A DNA stretch of 64,000 nt from Beroe forskalii (GCA_011033025.1 WFMF01000399.1:102265-166264); one strand, 5' to 3'; shown: positions 47,901-58,390, counted from the stretch's first letter. Notes: a model not told the origin generated them from the sequence alone. Made by a program: numbers and translations.

Positions 47901-48295
47901 GACTGCTGACTTTGAACATTAGGACTGCATACAAAGTGCCCGCATGACTGGTAGAAGGAGGGGTCATCCTCACATAGGTGAGTAAACCGCTGTTCTTTAC
48001 ACTGTTCCACCAATACTCGATAGAAACTGTTGGAAAAAGGGCACTTGTAGTACGGCTTGCCACCAAGAAAGCACTGTTCTTTAAGAAACCCTCTCAGAAC
48101 TACAGTGCTGCAATTAGTGACTGAGGCTTCCTCAAGGGGTGTAGGAGCAGTGGTGACCAACATCAAATGCCTAATATATGTTTCCGGTCCATGATAGTTT
48201 GCTAAGATTGAGGTTACTGCGAGGCATACTATCGGGATAACCCTCCAGACGTATTGCCACTGGTTGTGGACATTTTGCATCGGATTATGGGTCAT
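44927..48295 (-). CDS. Intronless LDLa-repeat G-protein-coupled receptor, 1122 aa
   Basis: A single uninterrupted frame. An N-terminal hydrophobic stretch (VIPIVCLAVTSILA, about residues 17-30) serves as signal peptide or anchor. The ectodomain (to about residue 730) is cysteine-rich. It has complete and degenerate LDL-receptor class A motifs such as CDGVDDCPLRYDE, VCDLVDDCGDASDEDWC and CNGEFDCLDFSDEC, plus a 13-residue tandem copy (CDDDLDMKC.../CDDDLDIKC...). Seven membrane segments follow: TM1 LCIAAWTAGTVSLIL, TM2 with GDFLQGTFMLL, TM3 ending SAKRAVG where a DRY-type motif is expected, TM4 IFAIILAIFPLFPIV, a long loop 2, TM5 LLNLVCVVIIAVSY, TM6 IATDVLSWVPFIII, and TM7 CICIINPIMI in place of NPxxY. 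TM6-TM7 resemble relaxin/LGR type C and GRL101-like receptors, but no leucine-rich repeats are seen. The ligand is unknown. A perfect foldback repeat sits just upstream (48369-48521). Confidence 0.85.
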   Translation of the reverse strand: MTHNPMQNVHNQWQYVWRVIPIVCLAVTSILANYHGPETYIRHLMLVTTAPTPLEEASVTNCSTVVLRGFLKEQCFLGGKPYYKCPFSNSFYRVLVEQCKEQRFTHLCEDDPSFYQSCGHFVCSPNVQSQQSAGVGVCGEIVCQSVTHIPTDSESISNIVTSTMYGTGWCDGTTRCVNKVDGITVDKRFCEANAVPLFQCNKPTSNFQSVQVLRPENLCDGTCDCDIHCQDEAKCYNHSTGIMCRQRKLTNGGTVGYLPPWFICDKVRHCISGMDERNCDTNEVCSVQLYPLKNHNYTRSLNSRNKCGVLQGNLIQRVCDDFRDQMNCSQGISLISPLICDVDGHPTTLSKYVICKNFGLCDDDLDMKCVDDGLCDDDLDIKCVDFGQSCTIHKHRMCDGVDDCPLRYDESNQICHNIVAEITCIRKLTKPNKPRLPLPSDWVLDGVQDCTDGIDENMDLWEKQCGTGSLSVHVMVGENKFCHTSTMLKCAQTEGVYLALENVCVDTWNCDSSLCRVSRQSNQAGNKFTTTGLKSHENRMRFFLCLPGLQSLQTLIGPCEMLHLETQDEIMGVEKSRETIMFNRYFASRMDCYDIFGELYIYMMCTGQCQQSAQCFLGNPLPHTSCINYPTEKRAMTITSSGLLTVVLQKSDGTFHQNIFSCKNRNCIELQRVCDLVDDCGDASDEDWCGNNFKCDSGEYIPLSRKCNGEFDCLDFSDECNTDCNNQVKIFSHVTLCIAAWTAGTVSLILNGCVIIKNIMGFRELKTSIAKTNSCLMTVISIGDFLQGTFMLLVAVADEFINKSTCFTQFKWTTSKTCNFLGIISTIGSQISLFSMTLLSAKRAVGCRSMVRPSEDLSRKSKIILIAKVATIFIFAIILAIFPLFPIVEKYFVESLAYENNLFVGKVDRPKHLKIIKAYYGRVLGINQDWNTIKQLVAQMFVNDRVEGAKMGFYGCNGFCLFNYFIRKGNLGQWFTGSILLLNLVCVVIIAVSYSYVNIATWKSSAVAGETNKALIKRNRTIQRKVAILIATDVLSWVPFIIISITHFLELLDASSWHSVFSIIILPCICIINPIMILEDTICEAFLLVFEKVRKAFSALKKKHGTQMDTPMQDMKVDGMNK

Positions 48296-48368
48296 GCTTG
48301 ATAAAAGTTAAATTATAATTTTGTAAAACTTAACTAATCAAATCACTAGTCAGAAGAATTTTTATCTG

Positions 48369-48521
48369 AATCAAATAAATGGACTTGCTGTTATAATTCT
48401 ATCATCTTATCATAATATCCGAAAATCAATGAAAATCTGGTAGGTCTCCCAATGGGAGACCTACCAGATTTTCATTGATTTTCGGATATTATGATAGAAT
48501 TATAAGTCCATTTATTTGATC
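48369..48521. repeat. Near-perfect foldback element upstream of the GPCR
   Basis: Arms meet at 48451-48453: aatctggtaggtctccc / aat / gggagacctaccagatt. They extend outward through ataatatccgaaaatcaatg to tcaaataaatggactt, with two 5-base insertions in the left arm. It is MITE-like; no clear target duplication was found. Confidence 0.85.
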
Positions 48522-49030
48522 CAGATATTTATAAGTTCAGCTCTGAGAGACGTCAGCTCTGAGAGACGTCACATCAAAACCTCAATCTTTTTGTATCCTA
48601 AACCAATCCATAGCCCTAACCATTACCCTATCCGGTATTTCGTCTGATAACAAATTTCTTGGGTAGAGACTAGAGACGCAAAATTCCTCACTAATTCTCT
48701 TTAAACGCACAATTATAAAATTTTTTGTACCTGCAATTACTACCTGCAATTTCTTATTAAGAAAAATATTTCGAAGAATTTACAAAAAAACAACGAAGAA
48801 AACTGGAAAAATCGAGACGAGGCCCGAGAATTTCGAATTTTTGTTAAAATTTGAAGTGGCAGGATCGAGCGTAGATGTCCGTGAAATTCACATGTACGCC
48901 CTCCACGGACCTTAGGTTGTAATTGTGAATTTCGACGGTATACCTGCGACACATCTGCGACACACCTGCGACACACCTGCGACATACATTATGTCCGAGG
49001 AACGTATTCGCACAATTGAGCAACTGGATG
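48522..49030. other. Intergenic, no gene seen
   Basis: It includes a duplicated agctctgagagacgtca (48539-48571) and short repeats of cgacacacctg at 48947-48985. Confidence 0.5.
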
Positions 49031-49182
49031 GATAGTCATAGAAACGCCTCCTAAGGGATGGCCTTTTTATGAGTGGAACAAAAATACTACAATTAATTTA
49101 TATCACATCCATAAGGAATGACTGATCAATAAAACAATTGATGCTCTTTTATAATCCAAGAAACACAACAATGATATTAATT

Positions 49183-49219
49183 TGTCTACATGTTTCGGTC
49201 CATCTCCGTCTTCAGGACA
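49183..49219 (-). ncRNA. Hammerhead-ribozyme-like motif of the Penelope-like element
   Basis: The minus strand reads TGTC, CTGAAGA, CGGAGATGGACCG, AAAC, ATGTA, GACA. This fits the hammerhead core: CUGANGA, a stem II of CGG...CCG, GAAA, a minimal stem III (AC/GU), the cleavage triplet GUA, and a closing stem I (UGUC...GACA). Hammerheads with tiny stem III are known in Penelope-like elements. Activity is not shown by sequence alone. Confidence 0.7.
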
Positions 49220-49741
49220 ATTAACATCTCATATATCATAAATAAGCCTTCTGGCTTCCTACCTATAATAAAAGAAAGGTTAAAATATCTATCCAAGTTT
49301 ATAAGATAAAAACCTTAAAACATGAAGTCAATTCAAACCAAGATTCCTATTATTAAATTGTGCAAGCTATTAAAAAAACCTAACGGTCGCCGAAAATCAA
49401 ATGCAATTAACTCAATAGTCGTCCAAATATACAAACAACAACATATAAAAATAATAACAAAATTGATAACAAATTTTCCTAGAAAATAGGGATAGGCCTA
49501 AAAAACTTTAAAACGATGAAGAAAATCGTTTTGCAAAGATGAATTATTGAAACTAGTGTGGATGTAGCCAACAGATAAAATTAAAAAGAAGAAGAAGAAA
49601 ATAATTTATTAAAAAGTTTAGAAAATTAAAAATCGAAATTAAAGATATTATATTTAAATTCAAAGATATTAAATAAATTCCCTCACATGAAAATCATTAA
49701 TAAGTTAATAAATTAAAACCTGGCAATAGAAAAAAAAATTC

Positions 49742-50221
49742 TCAAATCAGCCTTTCACCAATCCCAAAAGGTTTCTGAATATTGAGTCCAAAAGGTGTTA
49801 GAGTTTTCAAATCTGAAATCCATTTGTATTCTGAATTGACAATTGATGATGGTTCACAAATTTGAATGATTGTAAACATGTAGTTAGAATCAAAATCATT
49901 TGCTGATGACAAATTGTGGACAGTCTGTAAATGATCAGCCAGTGCTGCCTCATCTTCCTCTTCATGATTCATATTTTCTGTTTTTTCCTTAACTTTGGGT
50001 TTGTTTATCCAACCCCTATGACCACTGATTCTGTTTCTGAGCATCTGAACTGTACGACCGATATATTGTTTGTCACATTTACGGCATTCAGCTAGATAGA
50101 TTACCATTTTTGTCTGACATGTTGCAAATGGTGTGTTGATCTGCCGCCCATTTGAGCTTGACTTTACAACTGATTTACCAGACATCATAGCACAACCTTT
50201 ACACCGACGACCCCGCTTTTT
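49742..50221 (-). pseudogene. GIY-YIG endonuclease domain of a Penelope-like element (fragment)
   Basis: The frame is open from just after an in-frame stop at about 50222 down to the stop at 49742; the first ATGs lie at 50191 and 50188. It starts with a zinc-knuckle-like RRCKGCAMMSGKSV. Then comes the GIY-YIG core (VIYLAECRKCDKQYIGRT), the arginine-bearing helix (LRNRISGHRGW), an acidic linker, and EYKWISDLKTLTPFGLN with the conserved Glu. This is the C-terminal endonuclease used by Penelope-like elements to nick target DNA. The reverse transcriptase that normally precedes it is missing, so this is a truncated, non-autonomous copy, although the domain itself has no internal stops. Confidence 0.85.
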
Positions 50222-51514
50222 ATTTTAAGCAATAATGATAATAATATTAATATTAATAATAAGCGAGAAGTCGATTCAAAGATTGCAGGAGACCATTAAA
50301 CATTTAAAACTATAAGGTGCAACCTAATACTTTCTCTCGCCAAACCACTCAAAAACATTTTCAATTTCAAGATGTTTTATTCATTGAACTACAATTTATC
50401 ATTGAACTCTATTATTTAAATATATATAACGCGATCGTTCGCAAATTGACGTCAGAATCGTGTTAATAATTCATGGTTTTCAAAGAATAGGGGCCCTCAC
50501 AAATATACTCATCCATGAGGGGTCATGTCATTGGCACAGCGCATCTTCGAAAACGCACATACAGGGAGAGGGGGTTTCCAAATGTTGACAGGTAAGGTAG
50601 GTTGGGGTTGCCCCAATTTCAATGATTCTGGGGGGACTGAGATAGAAGGGGGAGTCAAGAAAATTAACCACGGCGCTATTTGAAAAACTTGTTATTTTTT
50701 GACATAACGCGTATGTGTGCACACGGATCGATCGAAAGACCCGTCGAAAGAACGCGCAAATTACAGTGCGCACGCAAAGTTTCAATTTGCTTTTAATTGA
50801 ATTTTGCTGAAATTCACGCATTCTTTCGACGGGTCTTTCGATCGATCCATGTGCACACATACGCGTTACTCCTGACAGGAAACACGTATTTTAATGTCGT
50901 TTTACCTCCTATGGCTGAGCTCCATTGAATGGTCATCTTCAAAATTCATTTTTCTCAAGTTTAGCCCCTCAAATCGGGCAATGTTGTCGCGAAATTGGTG
51001 CATTTCCCAAAACTGCGCACATGGTTCTAGCACGCAGTGCAACCTATCGCTTCGGGGTTGATAATGTGTTATCTGGGCTTCTGGGGTTGTATTGAGAAAC
51101 AAACTTTATATATACCAACATTTGAACAATAGCTGCTCTCAGCTTCAGTTCCTTGTTTAACATGCAGTTCAGCAACGAAATTCTGATCCACTGAGCTCGC
51201 CAGGCAAGGTACATACCCAAACAACCTTAGGTGATAGGGACAAATGTTGGCTTAATACCTTGAAGCATGATCATGATCAAGATATTTCCTTGCGTTTGAC
51301 ATTTGATGTCAACACAGTACTGTTATCTTCGATCTTGATGTTAGTCTTTATGTGAGAGAGGAGGCGGAAGAACTGCAACAGTGTTTTCTGTGTTTTCAGA
51401 GATTTATCAAATTTCATTTGTAAAAAATGTGTATGTTACTTCAAAATTAAAGGACGTTTGAGGAAACAAAAATGATGACAACGAATTAAATGATGATTAA
51501 TATTATGCATTATA

Positions 51515-53445
51515 CACAACGAGAAAACCCGTTGGGTTTTATCTTCCATTGGACGTATAGTCAGTTGGACGTACAATTAATTGAACGAAGTCATTGAGGC
51601 AATTTTTTGTTACTGGGGGTAGGGGTGCAACGTAACGAAATTACGAAATATTTACATAGGATTTGATTATGAATAAAAAATATTGCAGATTTTGCGATTG
51701 TAAATTAATCTTTAGGACAGTAAGTAAGAAGAACTCAAGAACATTGGTTTTCTCATCCAAACTTCAGATTCGCAGAAAGATGGGCAACAAATTTGAATCC
51801 AAGCTCATTGAATCAAAATTGACCGCATTTTTATCTGTAATTATTTACTATTTAGAACCCACTTCTTATTCTAACTTGAGATGAGTAATTGAAAATTCCT
51901 CCTTCTGTCGCATCCCCGCAAAAAACCATCGAAACTACGAATATCTTCACATGGAAGAATTATCGCTGATTTTCACAATGAAACCAATTGCCAGACGTTG
52001 CCTGCCCCATATTTTTTTCAGTCGGGGCGCGCGCGCTTCGCGCGCGCGAGGGGGCCAGGCAACGCCTGGCAAGAAACAAAATGCTCAAGAAATACCTTTT
52101 CTCCTACAATAGTGATTAGAGTTGATAGTCTTCTGTCGTAATCTTTCTACCAAACTCGAAAATTCCATTGAGAACGTAAATTATGACTTAAAACAGTTAA
52201 AACGTTTCCAATGTACACAGTAACGAAATGGCAGATTCTTCGTTAAAATGCACGTGCAGTTTTTGCGCGCAATCACCAATCACCATAACGACGCGCGCAA
52301 CTGGTGAATCAAACCTTCAACTCAATCTAGTTTTTCGCGATTCCTTTTTCAACTTTGAGCATTAATTACGGAGAATCTAAAGCCTAAATTCAAATTAAAA
52401 TAATGCTTCTCTAGAGGGAATTTATTTTTCTACTACCCTGCAAAAAATCGCGGGATTTCCACTCCGTTTTTAGCCGGCGTTTGGGTTGCGCTAAGCACGG
52501 TGCTTCAACTGCCTTAATCCTTTATAACTTTATAATAATGACGAGAAAACCCGTTGGGGGTTCTCTTTAATTGGACGTATAGTCAGTTGGACGTTCGATA
52601 AATTAGTAAATTGAACGAAGTCATTGATGCAATTTTTTGTTACTGGGGTAGGGGTGCAACGTAAGGAAATTACGAATCATTTCCATAGGATTTTAATATG
52701 AATCAAAAATATTGCAGATTTTGCGATTGTAAATTAATCTTTAGGACAGTAAGTAAGAAGAACTCAAGAACATTGGTTTTCTCATCCAAACTTCAGATTC
52801 GCAGAAAAGATGGGCAACAAATTTGAATCCAAACTCATTGAATCAAAATTGACCGCATTTTTATCTGTAACTATTTACTATTTAGAACCCACTTCTAACT
52901 TGAGCAATTATAAATATCTCCTGTCGCAAAAAACCATCGAAACAACGAATATCTTCACTTGGAAGAATATTCGCTGATTTTCACAATGAAACAAAATGCT
53001 CAAGTCCAACCTTTTCTCCTAATTTTACAATAGTGATAAGAGTTGATAGTCTTCTGTCGTAAACTTTTTACCAAACTCCAAAATTACATTGAGAACGTAA
53101 ATTATGACTTTAAACAGTTGAAACGTTTCCAAAGTACACAGTAACGAAATGGCAGATTCTTCGTTAAAATGCACGTGCAGTTTTTGCGCGCAATCACCAA
53201 TCACCATAGCAACGCGCGCAACTGGTGAATAAACCTTCAACTCAATCTATTTTTTCGCGATTCTTTTTCCAACTTTGAGCATTAATTACGGAAAATCTAA
53301 AGCCTAAATTCAAATAAAAATAATGCCTCTCTAGAGGGAATTTATTTGTCTACTACCCTGCCAAAAATCGCGGGATTTCAACTCCGTTTTTAGCCGGCGT
53401 TTGGGTTGCGCAAAGCACGGTGCTTCAACTGCCTTAATCCTTTAT
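51515..53445. repeat. Insertion E: two tandem copies of about 0.95 kb
   Basis: Copies 51515-52535 and 52538-53445 both start gagaaaacccgttggg, then tggacgtatagtcagttgga, and both end aagcacggtgcttcaactgc. They differ by small indels and one 85-bp hairpin insertion in the first copy. Each has a short frame starting in MNKKYCRFCDCKLIF or its equivalent, which breaks in copy 2 and is not supported as a gene. Confidence 0.8.
51988..52072. mobile_element. Tiny hairpin MITE inserted in the first copy of E
   Basis: Ends ttgccagacgttgcctg and ccaggcaacgcctggcaa are inverted. The centre is gcgcgcgcttcgcgcgcgc. The second copy of E reads straight through (caatgaaacaaaatgctc), so the insertion limits are visible by comparison. 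Confidence 0.75.
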
Positions 53446-53697
53446 ATTAAAGATGTAATTAATGCAAGGAAGTTTTGATCTACTGTAATGAAGCATGAAA
53501 ATACGTTGAAAGAAAAATTATATCATGCGTGGAGAAAAATTTGTTGCATGTGTGTCTGAAAATACTTCTCTAAATCATTTTTTTGATATCATTATTCATG
53601 TGAATTGATAGATTTTGTTCATGGGAAAGAAACTTAAATATCATGATCCCTGGGACAAAGTGGTCCTACTACCGTCTGAAAGTGAATGTAATACTAT

Positions 53698-53872
53698 GGG
53701 ACCGTTCACAAATTGCTAGTCGGAATCTATCAACTTGCCCAACATTCACCATGACCATCTGCAAGGGTACTCATTTTTAGATGATTTACTTGTATTTTTA
53801 CAATATTGCCTCTCCCTTTGCCTCTCCCTTTGCCTCTCCCTTTGCCTCACGTTAACATGTGTGAACGATCCC
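53698..53872. mobile_element. MITE with GGGAYCGTTCACA inverted ends
   Basis: Starts gggaccgttcacaaatt and ends tgtgaacgatccc. The ends resemble those of the element at 58781-63338. The interior includes four cctctcccttt units (53807-53850). Confidence 0.6.
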
Positions 53873-54370
53873 TTTCTCAGCTACATCACTCCCAAAATAA
53901 GAATCATTATCATGTAATAATCCTAAGAAAATTTTCTTTGACGATATAAATCATCAGTAAAATGTGACATTTTAAACGAAGAAAATATTAACACTTTCTC
54001 TTGATATAGGGTGTCCCAAACAGGGTGTCCCAAAATACTGAAAATGCGAATGGCAATAGCCATTATATATAAATATTAGCCAATGAATAGAGTTTTCAAG
54101 GAAGTTCGTTATGGACCCTAGATTTTGAGCAAGAAGCCCAAGTTTAAAATTTTCATAATCCCCTGAAAACTGCTGATTATAACTGATTATTACTGCAAAT
54201 ATCAACATTTCTATGAGCATGAAAACCTTCGCGATAGATGCCTAGGCCGATAGGTCTAGACATTAACTTTAAGCCTCTTGATTCATTGATGGAGATCTAG
54301 GCATCTATCGCGAAAATTTTCATGATCATAGAGATGTTGATATTTTAATTTCATTTGCATCTGTGTTTTA

Positions 54371-55765
54371 GGGATCACAAAGAAGACAGATGGCGAAAGG
54401 GATTCCATCATCAGATCTACGAAGAAGACATCGAATTCATTATTAATTTTAATATCCAAATACAGCTGTCACGGTTTTAGATTTTCAAACAGAATTCAAT
54501 GAATGACTTTGACTGTCTTACAGTAAACATTAAATTATCTCGCGTTATCTGATAAAATGTTAGGGGTTTAGGACAAGGGTCAGTGGGTTACCAAAGAGGG
54601 TAAGGAGATGGGTTAGTGGGTAACATGAGAGGGTCGGTTCTGCGCTGATAAGGCAGTAACGTTTCCAGAATTTGAGATCAGGGTATGCAAAATATTTCCA
54701 GCGTTGGTATGCAGATTTTCACAGTTGACTGGCAAATAAAGCTTTGATTAGAAATTTTCTCGAAATTTAACACTATGCAAGGGACTTTTATTAAGGGTGT
54801 GCAACTGTGCAATGCTAAGTCTGCATACCCTCTGGCTACGTCACTGAGCTCTGAAATATTTTGCAGCAAGATAGGATCGAGGGAGAAATGGTCTGCTGAA
54901 CTGGTGAGAGAGACACATAGTGACAGTGTTAGTGACGGAGACAGAGAAAATGATAGGTAGTGATGAATTTATAATTTATGCCTTATTTTGCAGTTTGCAC
55001 GAATTGAACTCTAAATTGGACTAATTTGCAACGTTATTTTCTGCTGTAACTGGGAGGGGGAAGCAGGCAACACCATCAGTAGGTACTGCATTATATCAAC
55101 TGCTATGTTGCTTCTGGGGAGTGAGTTCAAAGGGATTATGAAGGTTATCCCCCCACCGGCCACCAAAGTAACTACCCCGTACAATACTATGTACCTTACC
55201 TTTGGGTATATAGAAGATATTTCGACATTATCATCCAGGCTGAATCTTGACAGAACCATACACTTGACATAGCGCCTCATTTGCTGGGGATAAACAGTTA
55301 TTCGACAATAATCTAGTCTTGAATCTTTTGATAAGTAGCTGCATGAATCAATAATTAAATTAGCTAGAGATAAGGAACGTTACTTTTGATTTCGGCATTA
55401 TATTCAAGAAATCACTAACACGTCTTACACCTACCATTGCTTTAAGATAAGACAGGGGAAGTTTATAGACTGCTTTGTAGAGCGGTAGCATGACGTTTTG
55501 GTAGTTGTGCTCGTCAAGCCACATCGCAACCATCTGAAAAGTCATTTTTAGAATAGCAGGTAAATATAAATTGAGTATTATGATAAAATTATTTACACTA
55601 ATTTATTGATTTACATAGGATTGGAATTCTAATGATGTTTTATATGTACTATGTAGATATCAAGTTTCAAAATAGTGGGTTAGAGATGAAAGTTGGAGGC
55701 CACTAATTTGTACACTGATATGGTAATAGTGTGCAAAGTTTACCTTACCATCGTTTGAAATAACA
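54371..55765. repeat. Inverted segmental duplication, right arm
   Basis: Reverse complement of 1-945 plus 5914-6340; lacks the 4.94-kb transposon and so shows the near-empty target site. Confidence 0.85.
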
Positions 55766-56596
55766 ATTTTCAAACAAAAGTTTGTCTCAGTTGTGCAGCG
55801 AAATTGAGCACCCTAGAATAAATGGACATCAATACCAGATAACGTTGAAACACTTACCAATGATGTATAAAGAGAATCAGTTATCATGGATGTCATTGCC
55901 GCTATTTCTGACATGTGCTTTGGTGACAAATGCTCATCCATCTGCACTTCCTGAAGCAAGCAGATTGTGAAAAGCATGAGTTGAGCTAATCAGAGTCAAA
56001 AGCAAATAATGATCTGATCAAATTTTTGAAGTATAAAAAAAGTAAGCATAGTTGATGAATTATGTGTTAGAAATACACCTTCCTTTGATATCAGGAAGTT
56101 TATTATATTTTGTGGAGTTTCTAGATATTCTTCTGTCTCTGAAAGAGTCAAAACTGGCAGTCTTTTACCATTCCATGCTCCCTTGCATTCTACCAGAGGA
56201 ACATCATGACCACACATCTTGCAATATGTCTGAAATATAACATGTTGTAACCACCGTAAAAACTGAAGAGATTATAATATCATCATAGAATAACAAAATA
56301 TCATTCCAAACAAAACCAGGCCTTGAAAAATCAAGGCCCGTGGTAATGTTGTAATAGTGCTAATATTTCAATAGTTGTATACTTGGCTCTTGCTACTTTC
56401 TAATATAAGTTCTCTTAATGAAAATGAGTATAATTATATGAATCCATTTCACTTCATGTAATCAGCATGCTTCTTCTAGCATATAATAAGCAGTTATAAT
56501 ATTTTACTTAACACAACAGAAACTTACTATTACAGCTAAACTTTGTAGGTCCACTGATGGCAAGCCCCAGTCTCCCTTCCAAACTTGTAGCTCCAT
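55200..56596 (-). CDS. Metaxin-1-like gene, exons 1-5 (3' exons not found)
   Basis: Minus-strand exons 56528-56596, 56079-56229, 55858-55946, 55435-55533 and 55200-55283 join in frame (492 nt, 164 residues). The start MELQVWKGDWGLPSVDLQSLAV matches the metaxin-1 N-terminus (GGWGLPSVD.xSLAV), which fixes the ATG although upstream in-frame ATGs exist. Next come a thioredoxin/GST-like N-domain (LPVLTLSETEEYLETPQNI), DEHLSPKHMSEIAAM, MWLDEHNY, and LSYLKAMQMRRYVKCM, which aligns with metaxin FFLPGRMQRQYMERL. For exon 3 the second AG (aggaag/tgcag) keeps the frame; the first would give a stop. Metaxins form the outer mitochondrial membrane SAM/MIB complexes for beta-barrel import and cristae organisation. 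The later GST-C exons and any C-terminal anchor are not found; the expected position holds repeats C and E. Confidence 0.8.
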
Positions 56597-57945
56597 ATCT
56601 TGCAGGAGATTAACATCAATAATTGTAGGTTTGAAATTCCAATCACATGGGTATTTACCAGAGTGAGTATGAAACATAATATGATTCATGTGATACTGTA
56701 ATAACATTTAAATTCAAATAAACAACCTTTATGATATGGAAGTACTGCTCTGTATTAAGTAAACAAAGGTAAGTAAACAGAGGTTTCATTGATCTCCACA
56801 ATTTACACTGTAGTCAAGTGAAATAACAGCTGTGTAACATCCTTTCACACAGTGTCACCAATGGCCAGTGACAGAAAGTGAACTTGGTCATTTAATTTAA
56901 TTCCTAATCAAACTGAAAAACCTGAACCAAATTTTAGTAGCCTTATAGTCATGGTAAGTGAGTGGTAATCCCAGGTGATGTGTGAAAAATGATAAAAATT
57001 GTGAAGGAGATTCCTGTAGCATTTCTCAAATTCTAAACTTGGCTCAATGAATATTGAGGATTTTACCCTATCCTCACATGGGCGGTGCAACGTTCAACAT
57101 TTGGGCATCACCGGACCTTTGCCTCACACCAAGTTGGAAGAAAGGGATGGACCTGGCCCATCAAGTTTTGGTTGACAACCTGATGCCACCAAAACCTTTG
57201 AACCTATCTGGGGCAGTATTTTAAGCAACTATAGTGTTTCCAGTTTAACATTGTAAATTTGAAATGCACACTGCATCTACTATGGTAGAAATAAATAAAT
57301 GATACTACAGATTGGAGTAAATAGATGAAAATTTAGGCCTTTGTGAGCTTCATTGGGTTCCAGAAAATTATGTCCATATTTTTTCATGTTGACTGGAAAT
57401 GTTAAAAAACAAGTTCTTGAAACATGCACTTGAAGTCATCACTTTGAAAGCTCCAGTGATCCTACAGGAAGCAACCTGGATACCTCACCAAAATTTTACC
57501 CACCATCAGTACTATTGCCTGTATCAATGACAACTTCTGTGACCCTGGAACTGTTCAAGATGGGAGAAATGATGGGAATCATCAATCAAAAAGGCTGAGG
57601 TGAAAATGAGCAAACCTTGTTCCAAATAACCCAACTTGCATATCTTCAAAAACATCAACTGAACATCATTTATTGGAGAGGTGAGGATGCTAAGGATGAT
57701 TTCTGGCATTGTATCAGATTTGTCAGATGGCAAATTGAAAAGGTTCATTTCCTTAGGCTAAGAAAAGGAAATACATGAAGGTGATTCAAAATCAAAATAG
57801 ACGCATTTAATCATCTTGGAAGGTGAGTATGGTATGAGTGAAAGACGATGCTAACTGCCTGCTGACTCACAAACAGCTACCAATCTCAGGAACTAGGAAG
57901 TATGCTATGAAGCCCCGACTGAGGGAACATTCTCCTGTCCTAATG
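56597..57945. other. Upstream of the metaxin gene; no exon recognised
   Basis: Moderately AT-rich, mostly free of obvious repeats. An ORF at 57524-57748 (-) is hydrophobic but has no family resemblance. Promoter sequences of the metaxin gene are expected here but none stands out. Confidence 0.5.
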
Positions 57946-58029
57946 ACATGAAATCAGTTTATATCTATATCCACACAAAAAAAACGAAATATAATATTTT
58001 GATATTACATGTACATATACGTTTGCTGA

Positions 58030-58390
58030 ACACGTATATCCCTGTGTGGGTTGTGCGCGGCGCGCTTCCCCAGCACAGGGAAGCGCGCGGCGCGTACTTC
58101 CTAAGCGCGCATAGGTGTGTGTACGCGCCGCGCGCTTCTGAGGAAGCGCGCCGCGCGACGATAACAGGGATATTTCCTAAGCCCGCATAGGTGTGTGTAC
58201 GCGCGCGGCGCTTCCCTTCTGGGGAAGCGCGCCGCGCAACGCAGACAGGGATATACGTGTTTAGCAACAGGGATATACGCGTTTAGCAAGGCGCGTACAC
58301 ATATATACACCTATGCGGGCTTAAGAACTGGTTATAGGGGAAATGAATGGGCGCGCCGCGCAATCCATGCGCGAAACCAGGGCGCTGGTT
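58030..58390. repeat. gcgcgc-rich nested palindromes
   Basis: Repeated modules contain cataggtgtgtgtacgcgc, ggaagcgcgccgcgc and acagggatata in both orientations. They would fold into several strong GC stems, with open frames on both strands as by-products. Confidence 0.75.

Larger units (their letters stand above)
49030..50240 (-). mobile_element. Penelope-like retroelement, 5'-truncated 3' end
   Basis: On the minus strand it runs from about 50240 (truncation point) through the endonuclease-domain ORF to a 3' region with a hammerhead-like motif. The reverse transcriptase domain is absent. The left limit is approximate; 49021-49130 has no clear terminal signal. Confidence 0.7.
50388..54370. 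mobile_element. Dispersed repeat C, copy 2, carrying nested insertions
   Basis: Same ends and order as 17575-19363. The two copies match at 50388-51503, 53453-53695 and about 54036-54370. The gaps are the tandem insertion E (51515-53445) and an insertion at 53698-54035. The long hairpin is retained at 50705-50868. Its right end abuts the inverted metaxin duplication exactly, so it appears to have inserted there; the left-hand copy near 6334 lacks it. Confidence 0.75.

Noticed and set aside
51663..51884. 73-codon ORF in insertion E
   Set aside because: The tandem sister copy at 52698 carries a frame-breaking base, and no domain is recognised.
55435..55545. Extending metaxin exon 4 to the downstream donor gtaacg (55384) or to the ORF stop
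   Set aside because: The earlier donor ATG/gtaggt has better consensus and gives the metaxin spacing YLKAM-QMRRYVKCM; amino-acid changes between copies start just after it, as expected for intron.
57524..57748. Hydrophobic ORF upstream of the metaxin gene
   Set aside because: No splice-site, family or conservation support.
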